Source of the DNA: Thermodesulfobacteriota bacterium
GTDB lineage: Bacteria > Desulfobacterota_D > UBA1144 > Nemesobacterales > UBA2774
DNA length: 64,000 bases
Direction: 5' to 3'
NCBI GenBank assembly: GCA_021604765.1
Contig: BQJP01000012.1
Coordinates: 1 to 64,000 of the forward strand
Shown here piece after piece: positions 1 through 8,058 of this stretch; the first letter of the stretch is position 1; every line of letters begins with the position of its first letter. The notes beneath the pieces were generated by a model that did not search any database, was not told the origin of the DNA, and was given only the letters and a program-made list of their open reading frames with translations. Position numbers and translations under genes: made by a program.

Positions 1-2
1 TT

Positions 3-578
3 TTGTTTCTCGACCTATTTGATACAGTTGGAGCCTTAGTAGGGGTAAGCCAGTCTGCTGGATACATGAAGAATGGAAAACTTCCCAGGGCCCGGGGGGC
101 ATTGCTATCAGATGCAATCTCGACGACTACAGGAGCGCTACTGGGAACTTCCACTGTTACTGCATATATAGAAAGCACAACAGGAATATCCGCAGGAGGA
201 AAAACCGGATTAACAAGTATTGTAGTTGCGCTGCTTTTTATACTAGCTATATTCATAAATCCTTTAGTTCAACTAATTGGAGCAGGCTATGATGCTAATG
301 GTATTACACTTTATCCAGTTATTGCACCGGCATTAATAATGATTGGTGCCATGATGTTCAAGAATATTGCTAATATAGATTGGGAAGATTATACGGAGTC
401 AATTCCGGCATTCCTTACACTGCTTATCATGCCGCTGGCTTTTAGCATAACACAGGGGATATCTTTCGGAGTTATTTCGTATGTGCTTTTAAAAATAGTA
501 AGTGGCAAAGGCAAGAAAATTCACTGGCTATTGTACCTTTTTGCAGCTCTTTTTATTGCAAAATATATATGGCTTTGA
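3..578 (+). CDS. NCS2-family purine (adenine/guanine, AzgA-type) permease, C-terminal part
   Basis: This is the C-terminal 191 residues of a membrane transporter of the NCS2 family, AzgA/PbuG-like branch, which imports adenine, guanine or hypoxanthine with protons. The opening FLDLFDTVGALVGV is the conserved mid-protein segment of the family, followed by a stretch rich in Gly, Ser and Thr (STTTGALLGTSTVTAYIESTTGI) and then hydrophobic membrane segments at about residues 70-90, 100-120, 130-165 and 170-190. Full-length members have about 430 residues, so the gene runs off the left edge and the codon at position 3 is internal, not a start. The family call is sure; the exact purine is not readable. 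Confidence 0.85.
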   Translation: MFLDLFDTVGALVGVSQSAGYMKNGKLPRARGALLSDAISTTTGALLGTSTVTAYIESTTGISAGGKTGLTSIVVALLFILAIFINPLVQLIGAGYDANGITLYPVIAPALIMIGAMMFKNIANIDWEDYTESIPAFLTLLIMPLAFSITQGISFGVISYVLLKIVSGKGKKIHWLLYLFAALFIAKYIWL

Positions 579-674
579 GATTAAGATTCTATATAAATTA
601 CAAAGCTTGGATATGGAATGTTTGCAATGATGTAATCAACTAGTAGAATATCGTAAAAACCAAAAGATACTTCA

Positions 675-1541
675 ATGAAAACCGTCAAAATAGCTCTAAT
701 TCAAACCAAAGTCTCAGAGAACATACCCTCAAATGTTACAAACACGCTCAAGATGATTGAAAAAGCCGCGAATAAAGGTGCTCAGATAATTGCATTACAA
801 GAGCTTTTTCAAACCCCGTATTTCCCACAGTGGAAGAACATCAAAAAAGACAATTATGCCGAAACACTCAAGGGCTATACTGTCAGCGAAATGAAGAAAG
901 CGGCTAAAAGATTATCCGTGACTATAATCGTTCCTATTTATGAGAAAAAAAATGAGAAGTATTTCAATACAGCAGTAGTTATTGGAAAAGATGGCAAACT
1001 ATTAGGACAGTATAACAAAACCCACATACCACACGACCCGGGATTTTATGAAAAAGAGTATTTCGAAGAGGCTAAATCAGGCTATAAAGTTTTTAGCGCA
1101 GATGGGGTTAAATTTGCAGTCCTCATATGCTACGATCAGTGGTTCCCTGAAGCTGCTCGCTTGGCACGCTTAAATGGCGCTGAGATTATTTTCTACCCGA
1201 CCGCCATTGGAGATATCGTCGGTAACGAAGAGGAAGGCAATTGGCATGATGCATGGGAAACGGTTCAAAGAGGTCATGCAATCTCAAATAGTATTTACAT
1301 AGCCGCAATCAACCGTGTAGGGCGTGAAGGCAATATTAACTTCTGGGGACTGTCATTTGTCTCAGACCCCTTTGGCAAAATTCTCAAGCGAGCTTCTGCC
1401 ACTAGACAAGAAACAGTTGTAATAGAACTCGACTTAGAACTGAACAACTTTTACTCTGAGGGCTGGGGATTTTTAGATAACCGCAGACCTGATACATACT
1501 CAAAAATCACCTCGAGTATTAATAAGAAAAAAACTAAATGA
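675..1541 (+). CDS. aguB: N-carbamoylputrescine amidase
   Basis: The product hydrolyses N-carbamoylputrescine to putrescine, CO2 and ammonia. The 288-residue protein is a whole nitrilase-superfamily domain with the Glu-Lys-Cys triad visible: E43 in LQELF, K115 in YNKTHIPH and C152 in LICYDQWFPE. The length and the HIPHDPGFYEKEYF segment are typical of the AguB branch, rather than of aliphatic nitrilases. Its stop overlaps the start of aguA by four bases (ATGA), so the two are translationally coupled and form the two-step agmatine-to-putrescine route. The ribosome site upstream is weak. Other C-N hydrolases look similar, but the neighbour makes this assignment firm. Confidence 0.92.
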   Translation: MKTVKIALIQTKVSENIPSNVTNTLKMIEKAANKGAQIIALQELFQTPYFPQWKNIKKDNYAETLKGYTVSEMKKAAKRLSVTIIVPIYEKKNEKYFNTAVVIGKDGKLLGQYNKTHIPHDPGFYEKEYFEEAKSGYKVFSADGVKFAVLICYDQWFPEAARLARLNGAEIIFYPTAIGDIVGNEEEGNWHDAWETVQRGHAISNSIYIAAINRVGREGNINFWGLSFVSDPFGKILKRASATRQETVVIELDLELNNFYSEGWGFLDNRRPDTYSKITSSINKKKTK

Positions 1542-2572
1542 AGAATTTTATTGATCTGAATTACTCAATGCCCGCTGAATGGGAGCCACACTCCGCCATA
1601 TGGCTTGCGTGGCCCTATGATGAGGACACATTTCCTGATAGAGTGGAAAAAGCAGAAGCTCTCTTTATTGAAATTATAAAGGCCGTCCACTTAAGTGAAC
1701 AAGTAGAGCTCTTGGTGCTTAATGAGGTAATGAAAGATCGAGCTACTGAGTTAATTAAGAAGTCAGGAGCTGATCTATCAAAGATAAAATTTCATATGAC
1801 ACAATATGCCGATGTCTGGTTAAGAGATACGGGACCAATTTTTGTAAAAGATAACTCTGGAAAAATAGTTATAACCAAATGGAACTTCAACTCATGGGGA
1901 AACAAATTTCCGGAACTATTAATAGATGGAGAAATACCTGAAAAAATCAGCAAGTGGAAAAGTCTTCCACTAGTCAGACCCGATTTAGTGCTCGAGGGCG
2001 GAGCCATTGAAATAAATGGGCATGGGGTTTGTCTAACAACTGAGCAATGTTTATTAAATGAAAACCGGAATCCTGGAAGAACCAAAGAAGATATAGAGCA
2101 GTTTCTTCAAAATTACCTAGGTATAAGAAAAACAATCTGGCTTAAAGAAGGTCTTACTAATGATCATACTGACGGGCATATCGATGAGCTTGCGCGTTTT
2201 GTCACTCCTAACAAAATAGTTTGCGCTTTTGAGGACAACGAAGATGATGAGAACTACCACATATTGCAAGAAAACTACAAACAGCTAACACAAGCAACTG
2301 GTATTAATGGAGAATCTTTTGAGATAATCAAGCTTCCAATGCCGCATATGAATTATGATGATGGAAGGAAAGCACCTGTATCCTACACCAACTTTTACAT
2401 AGGAAATGAAGTTATCCTAGCTGCGATCTTCAGAGATAAAAATGATGCTGCGGCGCTTGAAATCCTAGAGAAATGCTTCCCAGATCGTCAGATTATAGGA
2501 ATTGACTGTAGTGACATAATTTATGGCGGTGGTGCCGTTCACTGCATAACTCAGCAGGAACCGGCACAGTAA
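1538..2572 (+). CDS. aguA: Agmatine deiminase
   Basis: Agmatine deiminase (PAD_porph family) converts agmatine to N-carbamoylputrescine and ammonia, the step before AguB. Family motifs are in place in the 344-residue protein: VWLRDTGP at residues 93-100, NFNSWG at 116-121, HTDGH at 210-214, and the nucleophile C336 in GGGAVHC near the C-terminus. The start ATG lies inside the aguB stop (ATGA). Together the genes give putrescine from arginine-derived agmatine. No arginine decarboxylase gene is in the window. The gene ends 15 bases from the convergent pgl gene, and no clear terminator is visible between them. Confidence 0.93.
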   Translation: MKNFIDLNYSMPAEWEPHSAIWLAWPYDEDTFPDRVEKAEALFIEIIKAVHLSEQVELLVLNEVMKDRATELIKKSGADLSKIKFHMTQYADVWLRDTGPIFVKDNSGKIVITKWNFNSWGNKFPELLIDGEIPEKISKWKSLPLVRPDLVLEGGAIEINGHGVCLTTEQCLLNENRNPGRTKEDIEQFLQNYLGIRKTIWLKEGLTNDHTDGHIDELARFVTPNKIVCAFEDNEDDENYHILQENYKQLTQATGINGESFEIIKLPMPHMNYDDGRKAPVSYTNFYIGNEVILAAIFRDKNDAAALEILEKCFPDRQIIGIDCSDIIYGGGAVHCITQQEPAQ

Positions 2573-2587
2573 TTAAGACTTGGATAA

Positions 2588-3322
2588 TTATAGTTCAGGG
2601 GCAGCGGCTTTATCCAAAAACCATTCTAAAATACCATTTTCTGGGTCAACCATAGAAGCAGGATATGGAAGCGCTTCTGAAGCGCCCTTCTCAAGAATTT
2701 CTTTAAACACAGGTTCTTTTGCTGCACCTGCTACCAGGAAAGAAACTCTTTTGGCATTGTTTATTACCGGGAATGTAAGGCTAACCCTTTTCTGTCCTGT
2801 TTGAGGATGCTTTGCAACAACACAGATCTTTTCCATCTCTTTTAAATTAGAAGCTCCTGGAAAGAGTGAAGCAGTATGACCATCATCACCCATGCCGAGA
2901 AATATCCAGTCAAACTGTGGAAACCCATTTGCGCTAGAAACATTTTCTTCGATCACTTTGGCATACCTTAAGGCTTCGTTTGTAGGAGGGTCTTCGCCTA
3001 ATACTCTGTGAATATTTGAAGCAGGTATATCAATATGCGAAAGTAGCGCTAGATTCGTCATCTTGTAATTACTCTCATCATCATCTGGTGGAACACAGCG
3101 TTCGTCGCCCCAAAAGAAAATCACATTGTTCCAGGATATCCCTTCTCTATAAGGTGACTCCGCAAGGATTTCAAAAAAAGCTTTTGGTGTGTGTCCGCCG
3201 GATAGAGCAACAGTCATAACCTCGCCGGATGCAACTTTCTCTGAAACAGCATTGTTGAAATCTACTGCTAATTGTGCCGCTAATTCAGATTTGTCTTCAA
3301 ACAGATAATATTTCTTTTCCAT
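2588..3322 (-). CDS. pgl: 6-phosphogluconolactonase
   Basis: Hydrolyses 6-phosphogluconolactone to 6-phosphogluconate, step two of the oxidative pentose phosphate pathway. The 244-residue DevB-type protein shows ALSGGHTPKAFFE near residues 43-55, FFWGDERCVPPDDDESNY near 69-86 and FLGMGDDGHTASLFPG near 142-157, all family signatures. It is the last gene of the minus-strand sugar-phosphate cluster, 19 bases after zwf, whose product makes its substrate. The ribosome site is weak, so translation may depend on coupling to zwf. Confidence 0.93.
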   Translation of the reverse strand: MEKKYYLFEDKSELAAQLAVDFNNAVSEKVASGEVMTVALSGGHTPKAFFEILAESPYREGISWNNVIFFWGDERCVPPDDDESNYKMTNLALLSHIDIPASNIHRVLGEDPPTNEALRYAKVIEENVSSANGFPQFDWIFLGMGDDGHTASLFPGASNLKEMEKICVVAKHPQTGQKRVSLTFPVINNAKRVSFLVAGAAKEPVFKEILEKGASEALPYPASMVDPENGILEWFLDKAAAPEL

Positions 3323-3341
3323 AATTGTTCAAACTACATTT

Positions 3342-4877
3342 TTATAGCTCGCAGTATTCACCGTCATGAGCTAGATTCCTGCATGGATAACGCCAATCCT
3401 CTCTAGGGTCATCAAAGAGTTTGCTTGCTTCAGGCGGGCCCCAGGTGCCTGCCGGGTAACCATACATTTTAATCCTGGAGTTACTCTCCCAGGCTTTTAG
3501 TATCGGATCAACAAACTTCCAGCACGCTTCCACCGCATCTGCTCTTGCATAGTGAGTAGCATCCCCTAGTATGCAGTCAAGTATGAGGCGTTCATAGGCT
3601 TCTGGAATATATGCATCGGCAAGCTCAGAATAACGGAAGTCCATACCGACTTCTTTAATATCAAATCCAGCTCCGGGTTTTTTCATGCCGATCTTAAGCA
3701 GAATTCCCTCATCCGGCTGAATTCTTATAATCAGCTGGTTAGGCATAGCTTCGCATAACTCGCCCTTAGTAAACAAATGATGGGGTGTTCTTTTAAAATG
3801 AACCACGACTTCTGTTACTCTTGTAGGCAGATACTTTCCTGTTCGAATGTAAAACGGAACATCTCCCCAGCGCCAATTGTCTACAAATAATTTAAGAGCT
3901 ACATATGTAGCTGTGCGGGAATCAGGAGCAACATCTTTTTCCTGTCTGTAGCCTAGAACTTTTTTACCCTTTATTTTTGATGCAACATACTGACCCTGCA
4001 CTGCAAATTTCTTTACCTCACTGGTTTTAATGGGTCGAAGGGACTCAAACACTTTAACACTTTCGTTACGAACGTCAGTCGCATTAAAAAATGAAGGAGG
4101 CTCAATTGCTATTGTACCAAGCACCTGAAGTAAATGGTTTTGCACCATGTCCCTCATTGCGCCGTAGTGGTCATAATAGCCCCCACGCTCTTCAACTCCG
4201 ATTGATTCTGCAGCCGTAATCTCTACATGACTGACATAATTCCTGTTCCAAAGCGGTTCAAAGATACCGTTAGCAAATCTTAGTGCAAAAATATCCTGGA
4301 CAGTTTCTTTACCCAGGTAATGATCAATCCTGTATATCTGATCTTCATCAAATATGCTTTGAAGATCCCGGTTTAAAGCCTTAGCTGACTTCAAATCCCT
4401 ACCAAAAGGCTTCTCAACAATGATCCTTCTCCAAGAAGAGTTTTTGCCTTCTTCTTGTAACCCCTTTTTGCCAAGGTTCTTGGCTATCGCAGTATATAAA
4501 CTTGGTGAGGTTGAGAGGTAATAAATATAGTTTCCACCGATCTTAAGTTTTTTATCAATCTCCGCTAATCTAACTTTCAGATCATCATAGTGATTTATCT
4601 GTGTTGCGTCTAGAGCCTGATAATAGAGGTGCTTAGAAAACGGTATGAGTTGTTTTTGATCGGCTCTTTTAAGTTTGGCATAAGTTTTAATATCACTCAC
4701 AATTTTCTTTCGGAAAGCTTCATCTGAATAGGGTGATCTGCTCGTGCCAAGAATTGCAAAATTCTTAGGCAGAAGTCCCTGACGGTATAAAGCATAAATC
4801 GCCGGCATCAATTTTCGTTTTGTTAAATCCCCTGAAGCTCCGAATATCACAATTACGCAATTGTTCTCTTGTGCCAT
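3342..4877 (-). CDS. zwf: Glucose-6-phosphate 1-dehydrogenase
   Basis: Oxidises glucose-6-phosphate to 6-phosphogluconolactone, with NADP as the usual acceptor. The nucleotide-binding segment is GASGDLTKRKL (residues 13-23) and the catalytic signature RIDHYLGKE is at 183-191; VEKPFGRD (154-161) is also conserved. At 511 residues it is full length for the bacterial family. A GAGGTG ribosome site precedes the ATG. It lies between gnd (48-base gap) and pgl (19-base gap) in the same operon, so the three oxidative-branch enzymes are made together. Confidence 0.95.
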   Translation of the reverse strand: MAQENNCVIVIFGASGDLTKRKLMPAIYALYRQGLLPKNFAILGTSRSPYSDEAFRKKIVSDIKTYAKLKRADQKQLIPFSKHLYYQALDATQINHYDDLKVRLAEIDKKLKIGGNYIYYLSTSPSLYTAIAKNLGKKGLQEEGKNSSWRRIIVEKPFGRDLKSAKALNRDLQSIFDEDQIYRIDHYLGKETVQDIFALRFANGIFEPLWNRNYVSHVEITAAESIGVEERGGYYDHYGAMRDMVQNHLLQVLGTIAIEPPSFFNATDVRNESVKVFESLRPIKTSEVKKFAVQGQYVASKIKGKKVLGYRQEKDVAPDSRTATYVALKLFVDNWRWGDVPFYIRTGKYLPTRVTEVVVHFKRTPHHLFTKGELCEAMPNQLIIRIQPDEGILLKIGMKKPGAGFDIKEVGMDFRYSELADAYIPEAYERLILDCILGDATHYARADAVEACWKFVDPILKAWESNSRIKMYGYPAGTWGPPEASKLFDDPREDWRYPCRNLAHDGEYCEL

Positions 4878-4925
4878 TTAAACACCTCTTTTTATATTCT
4901 TAATGTTTAAAGTCAAAACTTCTTA

Positions 4926-5831
4926 TTAATCGTCCGCTTTCTTCTTAACAGCATGACCGCCAAACTGATTTCTAAGCGCAGCAATTGTTTTCATCGAGAA
5001 AGAATCGGTATCTCTTGAAGCAATTCTTGCCAGAAGTGATGCTGTAATAATTGGAGCTGGAACATTTTGTCTTAGCGCTGCTTCAACTGTCCAGCGTCCT
5101 TCTCCACTGTCCCAAACATATGGGTCCAAATCATCAAGAGTTGGGTCAGCTTTAAATACCCTCTCTGCGAGTTCCAGTATCCAGGAGCGGATTACGCTAC
5201 CATATTGCCATACTTTACTGATCGCACGTAGATCAAGATCAAAGTCAGAGCTTTGAAGAACAGCATAACCTTCGGCATAGGCTTGAAGCATTCCGTACTC
5301 AATACCGTTGTGTACCATTTTCACATAGTGGCCTGAACCCTCTGCACCGCAGTACAAATATCCGTTTTTAGGTGCTAATGTTTTAAAAATTGGTTCTGCT
5401 TTTTCACAGGTTGCTTTATCTCCGCCATACATTAAGCAGTAGCCTTCTTTAAGACCCCAGACGCCGCCGCTAACTCCGCAGTCAATATATTTGATACCAC
5501 TTGATTTAAGTGACTTGGCTCTTTTTTGAGAGTCTTGCCATTCAGAATTTCCACCATCTATAATTATGTCGCCTTTTTTAAGGTATTTCTTAAGTTCCCT
5601 TATGTTTTGGTCAACCGGCTTACCAGCTGGAACCATTAGCCAGACAATTTTTGGCTTAGGCAGTTTCTTAACCAGGTCGGCAACTGATTTAGCGGGGATT
5701 GCGCCCTTCTTTGCTGCTTCGTCAATAGGTCCCTGAGTCAGGTTATAAACTACAACCTCATGCTTATCACGAAGCAGACGCTCCGTCATGTTACCACCCA
5801 TTTTTCCAAGACCAATCATTCCAATCTTCAT
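4926..5831 (-). CDS. gnd: 6-phosphogluconate dehydrogenase (decarboxylating), short form
   Basis: Converts 6-phosphogluconate to ribulose-5-phosphate, CO2 and NAD(P)H. The Rossmann motif GLGKMG is at residues 7-12, IDGGNSEW at 91-98, CGVSGGVWGL at 118-127, and the catalytic Lys and Asn are K171 and N175 in KMVHNGIEY. The 301-residue length marks the short, single-repeat form (GndA/YqeC-like), often NAD-preferring, rather than the roughly 470-residue E. coli type; cofactor choice is inferred, not seen. A clean GGAGG site precedes the ATG. It follows rpe with a 75-base gap. Confidence 0.93.
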   Translation of the reverse strand: MKIGMIGLGKMGGNMTERLLRDKHEVVVYNLTQGPIDEAAKKGAIPAKSVADLVKKLPKPKIVWLMVPAGKPVDQNIRELKKYLKKGDIIIDGGNSEWQDSQKRAKSLKSSGIKYIDCGVSGGVWGLKEGYCLMYGGDKATCEKAEPIFKTLAPKNGYLYCGAEGSGHYVKMVHNGIEYGMLQAYAEGYAVLQSSDFDLDLRAISKVWQYGSVIRSWILELAERVFKADPTLDDLDPYVWDSGEGRWTVEAALRQNVPAPIITASLLARIASRDTDSFSMKTIAALRNQFGGHAVKKKADD

Positions 5832-5906
5832 GCTGCCCTCCTTAAAATGTTATTTGTATTTTTTAATCTACAAAACCCTATTTTTTATAATATCACTATT
5901 TTTATC

Positions 5907-6563
5907 TTACTGCACGCTCTTTAGTAACGCATTAACATTTTCTTTGACCGAGGCTTTGGAGTTATAGACACTGGACCCTGCTATCAATACAGTAGCTCCT
6001 GCTTCGACGATGAGTGGTGCTGTTTCTACCCCCACACCACCATCAACTCCAATAGGAACGTCCAGACCTCGATCCTCAAGCATTTTTTTTAAGGTTTTGA
6101 TTTTATTAAGCTGGCTCTGTATAAATTTCTGCCCGCCAAAGCCGGGGTTTACTCCCATTACTTGTACAAAATCTGAGAGCTCAAGCACATCTTCGATCAT
6201 ATCGGGTGGGGTAGCCGGATTTAAAGTTACTCCTGACTTTATCCCGAATTCTCTAATAGATTGAAGAGTGCGGTGAAGATGAGGACATGTCTCCTGATGC
6301 ACTATAATTTGATCAGCTCCCGCTTTAACGAAATCTTCTATATATTTCTCCGGCTCTACTATCATTAGATGAACATCCAGAAACATTTTTGTAATAGGCC
6401 TTATAGCAGCAACAACACCTGGACCAAAATTAATGTTTGGAACAAAACGTCCGTCCATAACATCAATCTGTATTGCTGTTACACCAGCGTCCTGCGCCTC
6501 TATCACTGCGTCCCCTAACTTGGCAAAATCTGCCGACAAAATTGATGGTTCTATAATTATCAT
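5907..6563 (-). CDS. rpe: Ribulose-phosphate 3-epimerase
   Basis: Interconverts ribulose-5-phosphate and xylulose-5-phosphate. The 218-residue TIM barrel starts with EPSILSADFAKLG and carries IDVMDGRFVPNINFGP, HLMIVEP, NPGFGGQKF and VDGGVG, the metal- and phosphate-binding motifs of the family. It sits between rpiA (16 bases upstream) and gnd in the pentose phosphate operon, so the enzymes that handle ribulose-5-phosphate are adjacent. Confidence 0.95.
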   Translation of the reverse strand: MIIIEPSILSADFAKLGDAVIEAQDAGVTAIQIDVMDGRFVPNINFGPGVVAAIRPITKMFLDVHLMIVEPEKYIEDFVKAGADQIIVHQETCPHLHRTLQSIREFGIKSGVTLNPATPPDMIEDVLELSDFVQVMGVNPGFGGQKFIQSQLNKIKTLKKMLEDRGLDVPIGVDGGVGVETAPLIVEAGATVLIAGSSVYNSKASVKENVNALLKSVQ

Positions 6564-6579
6564 AATATACGCTCACTTT

Positions 6580-7302
6580 TTAAGAATCGTTTCTTTTCTG
6601 ATATCGAATACCGTTTGATGTAGCTACAATAACTTCACTTGCTGTGCCCAAGAACAGTCCAAATTCAGCAATGCCTGCTTTTTGACCTAATTTTTGTGCC
6701 AGTTCCTCTAAATTAGAAATCGGTCCGAAATTAGAATCCAGAATAAAATTATCTTGATCGGTAGTATAAGTCTTTCCATCGTCTTTTTTTCTAAGAACAG
6801 GATCACCGCCCAGAGATTTTATGAACTTAGCAACTGGCATCCATGCAAAAGGAATTACTTCTATAGGAACAGCGAAGTGTGTACCTAATTTTGGAGAAAG
6901 TTTACTTTCATCCACTATCATAATATTTCTTTTGCTCGACTGGGCCAGGACTTTCTCTCTAAGCAGCGCTCCGCCACCGCCTTTTATTAGATTGAGTTGC
7001 GGATCGACTTCATCAGCTCCGTCTATGGTGAGATCAAGCTCCTGTTTTTCGTCAAAAGTAATAATAGGAATCCCAAGTTCCTTTGCCCTGTTTTCTGTCT
7101 GGACCGAGCTGCATATGCCAACTATATCTTTTAGTCTTCCTTCTTTGAGCCTTTTCCCTAACTCTTCAAGTGCAAAGCGGGTAGTACTGCCTGTACCGAG
7201 CCCTAAAACCATTCCAGACTCTACAAAGTCTACTGCACTTATACCGGCTTCCTTTTTCAGCTTATCCTGAAGGCTAACTCCGTTGTTAGAAGGTGATGTC
7301 AA
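6580..7302 (-). CDS. rpiA: Ribose-5-phosphate isomerase A
   Basis: Interconverts ribose-5-phosphate and ribulose-5-phosphate. The motifs GLGTGSTTRFALEEL (near residues 34-48), DGADEVDP and KGGGGALLREK identify the RpiA fold rather than RpiB. The start is a TTG at 7302 that overlaps the stop of the upstream HAD gene (TTGA), with GAGG eight bases before it, so the pair is translationally coupled. At 240 residues it is slightly longer than E. coli RpiA (219), mainly at the N-terminus. Confidence 0.94.
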   Translation of the reverse strand: MTSPSNNGVSLQDKLKKEAGISAVDFVESGMVLGLGTGSTTRFALEELGKRLKEGRLKDIVGICSSVQTENRAKELGIPIITFDEKQELDLTIDGADEVDPQLNLIKGGGGALLREKVLAQSSKRNIMIVDESKLSPKLGTHFAVPIEVIPFAWMPVAKFIKSLGGDPVLRKKDDGKTYTTDQDNFILDSNFGPISNLEELAQKLGQKAGIAEFGLFLGTASEVIVATSNGIRYQKRNDS

Positions 7303-8054
7303 TTAGTAATCCTCTTATGTGAATTTAATTCAGAGATAAAACTTTTTGCCGTCTCAAGCAAATTAGATGGGTTATCAACAATACGCAGAATATCACTTGG
7401 AGGAAGTTTATGCACCCCCTCTCTTGTGTAGTCTGTAGTTACTGCAATGCAGCCAATAGTTGCAGCAAGAGCAGCTTTAACACCTGAGGAGGAATCCTCA
7501 ATTGCCAATGCTTCATCATGTGAGACTCTAAGCTCTTCGGTAAGTAAATTGTATATTTCTGGGTCGGGCTTCCCATATTCTACATCCTGAATGGTAGAGA
7601 TAACATCAAACTCAGAGCGGATATTGAGAACATCCAACACTCTATAAGCCTCTTTTCGGTGTGACATCGTACCGAGCCCAGTAGGGTAACCTTCACTTCT
7701 GGCCCATTTAAGTAGAGCCAGATTATAAGGACATAAATGTTCTTTTAATATTTTTGGATCAGATATCATTTTAAAATATGTATCAAGCCTAATATCAACA
7801 AAAGCCTGCCACGGCTTGGCAACATCAAACTCTTTCATTCTAGCTGAAGCAGCTTCTGTAAGATCAAATTTACTAAGTAAACCTTTAGCAACTTCTTTTC
7901 TGGATAATCCCACAAAATCCTTAAAGCCTTCAACTACGTCCTCTTGCCGTAATGAAGGCATTAATTCAACAGCGGCCTTGGCATAAGATTTAGCCTTTAA
8001 AGCTTCTGTTTGCACAAGTGTGCCGTCGAGATCAAAAATAAGTGCTTTTATCAA
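7299..8054 (-). CDS. HAD-superfamily sugar-phosphate phosphatase / beta-phosphoglucomutase-like hydrolase
   Basis: A 251-residue haloacid dehalogenase family protein with the nucleophile motif DLDGT (D8, D10), a helical cap region at about residues 20-105, and the late motif EDSSSGVKAA. This group includes phosphatases of phosphosugars and beta-phosphoglucomutases; the sequence does not fix the substrate. Its place between tal-pgi (4-base gap) and rpiA (4-base overlap) suggests a sugar phosphate, either as a metabolite-repair phosphatase or as a mutase feeding glucose-6-phosphate. The apparent start is TTG at 8054. Confidence 0.8.
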   Translation of the reverse strand: MIKALIFDLDGTLVQTEALKAKSYAKAAVELMPSLRQEDVVEGFKDFVGLSRKEVAKGLLSKFDLTEAASARMKEFDVAKPWQAFVDIRLDTYFKMISDPKILKEHLCPYNLALLKWARSEGYPTGLGTMSHRKEAYRVLDVLNIRSEFDVISTIQDVEYGKPDPEIYNLLTEELRVSHDEALAIEDSSSGVKAALAATIGCIAVTTDYTREGVHKLPPSDILRIVDNPSNLLETAKSFISELNSHKRITN

Positions 8055-8058
8055 TTTT

